64,000 nt of DNA from Rhizobium oryzicola. GTDB lineage: Bacteria; Pseudomonadota; Alphaproteobacteria; Rhizobiales; Rhizobiaceae. Where the stretch lies: positions 62,001 through 126,000 of the forward strand of contig NZ_JAUKWQ010000008.1 of the NCBI RefSeq assembly GCF_030504645.1, written 5' to 3'. Positions 61,469-64,000 of this stretch are shown in pieces. The notes beneath the pieces were generated by a model that had not been told where the DNA came from, did not search any database, and worked only from the letters and a program-made list of their open reading frames with translations. How positions within the stretch are numbered: position 1 is the first letter of the stretch; every line of letters starts with the position of its first letter. A program made the position numbers and the translations under genes.

Positions 61469-64000
61469 TCAATTCGACTGATTGCCGGGGAAGCCTGCGC
61501 CATTGCGGAAAAGATCGCCCGTCGGTGGAACGGTCAGCGTCGGCTGTTGCTGGTCCCGCTGTTGCTGTTCACGCTGGCGTCGCTCGTTCTCCGCCTGGAG
61601 GCGGATCTGCTCGGCCTGCCGCGCCCGCTCCTCCGCATCCGCCCGCTCTTTCGCAACCCGCCGCTCGTTCTGGCGGAAGGTATAGAGTGCCACCTCCCGG
61701 CGCAGCCGCTGCTTCTCCAACACGCTCGCCTGTAGCGTTTCCACGCGGCGGCGCTGCTGTTCCGAAGCGCGAAGCGAGAGGAAATTCGTCATGGACGAAA
61801 TGTCGAGCGCTTCAGAAGGCTGGGCAATGTCACCATTATAAACCAGCCGTATGCTGGGATCCCCGCCTGCAATGGCTTCCGGGCCTGCGGCATATCCAAG
61901 TTCGACACTGCCCGTAAGCGTGTCGGGTCGCAGCCGCCAATCGAGATTGCCGGAGACGGTGGTTTCCCCGGAACGAGCGGCGATGTTCTGGGCGCGCAGC
62001 CGCCCGCCGGTGATGGTGAACGGCACGTCCACATCGCCCAGATTGATCGCCCCGTCATGGATGCGACGCGCCACGAGCGGCAGCACCTTGGCTTCGGTCA
62101 CGTCACCCTGGAGCCCGTCGGCATCTGCCAGCAGACCGGGCAACAGGCTTTGATTGACACGCGGCAGCACAAGACCGGAAAGCTTCATGGTGCCCGAGCC
62201 GCTGGCTGCATCGATCAGGCCGGCAACGGTCTTGGCCGTCGCCTCCGCAACCAGATCCCCGCTCACGCGCCCCTGTGCAACAGGCCCCGCGGCACTGTGC
62301 CAGACAAGGCTGGCAAGATCCGCATTCTCGATAGTCAGACGCGTCTGGAAGAGACCGACGCCACCACCATTCGACATCGCCGCGCGCCCGGAAACCTTGC
62401 CGCCCAGCCAATCACCACCAGCATTCTCAAGCGCGATGCCGCCGGACTTCGTGGCAAGACGCGCCGTAAAGCGAGAGACAGCCGGCAGCGAGGGCGCGTG
62501 GAAGCTATCCGCCTTCAGATCCAGCGAGAAATCCGTGGCCGAGAGAATGGGCTTGGCAAAATCCGTTTCCGTCCATGCGCCGGTGGCCGGATCGGTCAGC
62601 GGGCCATAGACGGCCTCCGCCAGCCAGCCGAGATCAATCGAGCCAATTGCAAGGGAACCGCTGACGGCTGTCGTCGCCAGGCCGCGATCAATTGTGACAT
62701 CGCCCTGCAACCGGTTTCCGGCCACATTCCCTGACAGCTGCCCAAGCCCCAGCCTGTTCTCGGCAAGAGAAAGATGCGCCTCCAGTTCCACCGGAAGGCC
62801 CGCGCCGAATTCCGGCAAATGCGCGCCAAGCATGGCAAGCGTCGGCTCCAGATCATTGCTCTTCAGACTGACGTCGCCCTGCCCCTCCCCGAACTTGGGT
62901 CCATCGAGCGCGATCTCGCCCTTGGCGGTCAGTTGGGTGCCGGCATTTTCATAGGCAATCTCCGCCTGCGCCGGCTTTGTACCATTGCGGGAGAGCTTCA
63001 CCGTCGCCTTGGCAGCCCCCTCCCCGCCGATCGGCAGCGGATCGAGACCGAGTTGTCCCAGCACGGGTGCGGCCTCCGGGTTTTGCAGCGTGGCATTGGC
63101 TTCGATGCCGACATCCTGCGTGAGATCAAACAGGTTCGAAAGCTGCACCTGAGCTGCCACCTGGCTGCCGTTCGACATGCCGCCAATGCTTGCGCTGACC
63201 CAATCGCCCAGCGAAATGGAGGCAGAAAGCTGACTGTTCTTGTACCACTCGGCATTGCGCACAAGGCGGTCGAGCGCCGGGTGGCGCGGCAGGTTATCTC
63301 GCAGCATCGCGAAGAAAGCCGAAGGATCCGCCGCGCTGAACGTCACCGAACCGTTGCCGGTGTAGGAGAGGATGGAGCCTTCCGCCTTGCCCTTCGCGGT
63401 GATGCGCGCGCCGGCGAGATCGCCGACTGTCAGCCTGTCGACAGACATGGCGCCATTGCCAAGCGACAGAACCGTATCGACATCCTTGGCTGCAATACCG
63501 AATGCGGTCAGGCGATCAGCCTTGAGATGAGCGGCCAACCGATGATCCAGCACATCCTGACCGGCATCATCTCCCGTCAGCAGCGATGCCAGCGCCCGCA
63601 GCGCATCGATATCGATCTCGTTTCCGGCAAGGTCGAGCGTGAGGTTTGGCGTGCGTTCCGGCGGAGACTGCCGTTCCACACGCCCCTTCAGCGTTGCGGG
63701 GCCGATGGCGAGCTCCAGCTGTTCGAATCGCTGGATCTCCGGCGTGAGATTAACGCTTGCCGAAAACCCCGCCGCCTTCAGCTGGCGGATGGCCGGATCG
63801 ATCTGGCCGGACAGCCAGTCGGCGAGGCCGGAGGGTTGATTGGACGCAAGCAGCATCTTGCCGATAAAGGAGGGTGCGCCGGTGAGGCGCAGCATGCCCT
63901 GCGCTTCCACCTGCGTGCGACCGGGCAGGATCGCGACCGCATTGTCCACCGCCCAGCCCTGCTTGGCGGGGCGAAGGTTGAGGCGCACATCGCGGATCGT
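61469..64000 (-). CDS. AsmA-like envelope protein, partial (N-terminus missing)
   Basis: About 843 residues of the C-terminal part are visible, the frame continuing past the window edge. It shows repeated beta-strand segments of the AsmA/DUF3971 type (for example ITAKGKAEGSILSYTGNGSV, LTIENADLASLVW), the AsmA_2-like C-terminal block GDVDVPFTITGGRLRAQNIA, then a Glu/Arg/Gln-rich coiled coil (about 80 residues) and a Pro-rich tail. Likely a bridge-like lipid carrier of the envelope, inferred from family. Confidence 0.85.
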   Translation of the reverse strand, partial: TIRDVRLNLRPAKQGWAVDNAVAILPGRTQVEAQGMLRLTGAPSFIGKMLLASNQPSGLADWLSGQIDPAIRQLKAAGFSASVNLTPEIQRFEQLELAIGPATLKGRVERQSPPERTPNLTLDLAGNEIDIDALRALASLLTGDDAGQDVLDHRLAAHLKADRLTAFGIAAKDVDTVLSLGNGAMSVDRLTVGDLAGARITAKGKAEGSILSYTGNGSVTFSAADPSAFFAMLRDNLPRHPALDRLVRNAEWYKNSQLSASISLGDWVSASIGGMSNGSQVAAQVQLSNLFDLTQDVGIEANATLQNPEAAPVLGQLGLDPLPIGGEGAAKATVKLSRNGTKPAQAEIAYENAGTQLTAKGEIALDGPKFGEGQGDVSLKSNDLEPTLAMLGAHLPEFGAGLPVELEAHLSLAENRLGLGQLSGNVAGNRLQGDVTIDRGLATTAVSGSLAIGSIDLGWLAEAVYGPLTDPATGAWTETDFAKPILSATDFSLDLKADSFHAPSLPAVSRFTARLATKSGGIALENAGGDWLGGKVSGRAAMSNGGGVGLFQTRLTIENADLASLVWHSAAGPVAQGRVSGDLVAEATAKTVAGLIDAASGSGTMKLSGLVLPRVNQSLLPGLLADADGLQGDVTEAKVLPLVARRIHDGAINLGDVDVPFTITGGRLRAQNIAARSGETTVSGNLDWRLRPDTLTGSVELGYAAGPEAIAGGDPSIRLVYNGDIAQPSEALDISSMTNFLSLRASEQQRRRVETLQASVLEKQRLRREVALYTFRQNERRVAKERADAEERARQAEQIRLQAENERRQREQQQRDQQQPTLTVPPTGDLFRNGAGFPGNQSN

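Overview
The window is chromosomal DNA of an alphaproteobacterium, almost certainly a member of the Rhizobiaceae (Rhizobium/Agrobacterium/Allorhizobium group). This is inferred from the high GC with strong G/C third-position bias, the split (permuted) tmRNA whose tag reads ANDNNAKEYALAA, a RhiA-family protein pair, rhizobial-type intergenic mosaic repeats, two DUF1127 genes beside tig, and an alpha-r14-like small RNA. No prophage, plasmid backbone, transposase or CRISPR array was seen. Most of the window is orderly core genome with a few acquired or unusual pieces.
Layout. 1-8.25 kb: a tight glgE / treS-maltokinase / glgB operon, i.e. the GlgE route from trehalose to branched alpha-glucan. 8.3-14.6 kb: small regulators, trigger factor, tRNA-Leu(UAG), a small RNA with three loops that each carry CCUCCUCCC, two DUF1127 micro-proteins and a membrane protein. 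14.8-23.5 kb (minus strand): nitronate monooxygenase, small hypothetical genes, PhzF and Nudix enzymes, a binding-protein ABC importer and an aminotransferase. 23.7-33 kb: ilvE, two separate MarR-GNAT fusion proteins, an AT-rich orphan gene, ilvC, a TetR regulator, secreted proteins, an HxlR/quinone-oxidoreductase pair and pdxJ. 33-42.7 kb: a MerR regulator with a LuxR-like tail, a DUF4405 membrane protein, a RecD-like helicase, an ECF sigma/anti-sigma operon, a cobalt-type nitrile hydratase operon with a divergent AraC regulator, and two RhiA paralogues. 42.9-48 kb: an aldo/keto reductase, an unusual glycosyltransferase and ilvIH behind a leader-peptide attenuator. 48-58 kb: a HerA-like ATPase, head-to-head miaA and serB, an HtrA protease, hflKC, folA and thyA. 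58-64 kb: a second PhzF, a secreted inhibitor-like protein, ssrA followed by sspB, two small genes and the C-terminal part of an AsmA-like protein that runs off the right edge.
How it works together. Three loci supply branched-chain amino acid synthesis (ilvE, ilvC, ilvIH), the last with an Ile/Leu/Val-coding leader peptide. Ribosome rescue and proteolysis are linked: tmRNA sits next to the adaptor SspB, and the HflKC/HtrA envelope quality-control genes are nearby. The most interesting non-coding signal is the triple-hairpin anti-Shine-Dalgarno RNA directly upstream of two DUF1127 genes, an arrangement that recalls the CcsR/CcaF1 system of Rhodobacter. Other items worth attention are the two independent MarR-GNAT fusions with palindromic operators, the MerR-LuxR-like fusion, the glycosyltransferase with an inserted farnesoic-acid-methyltransferase-like domain, and the overlapping start codons of miaA and serB.
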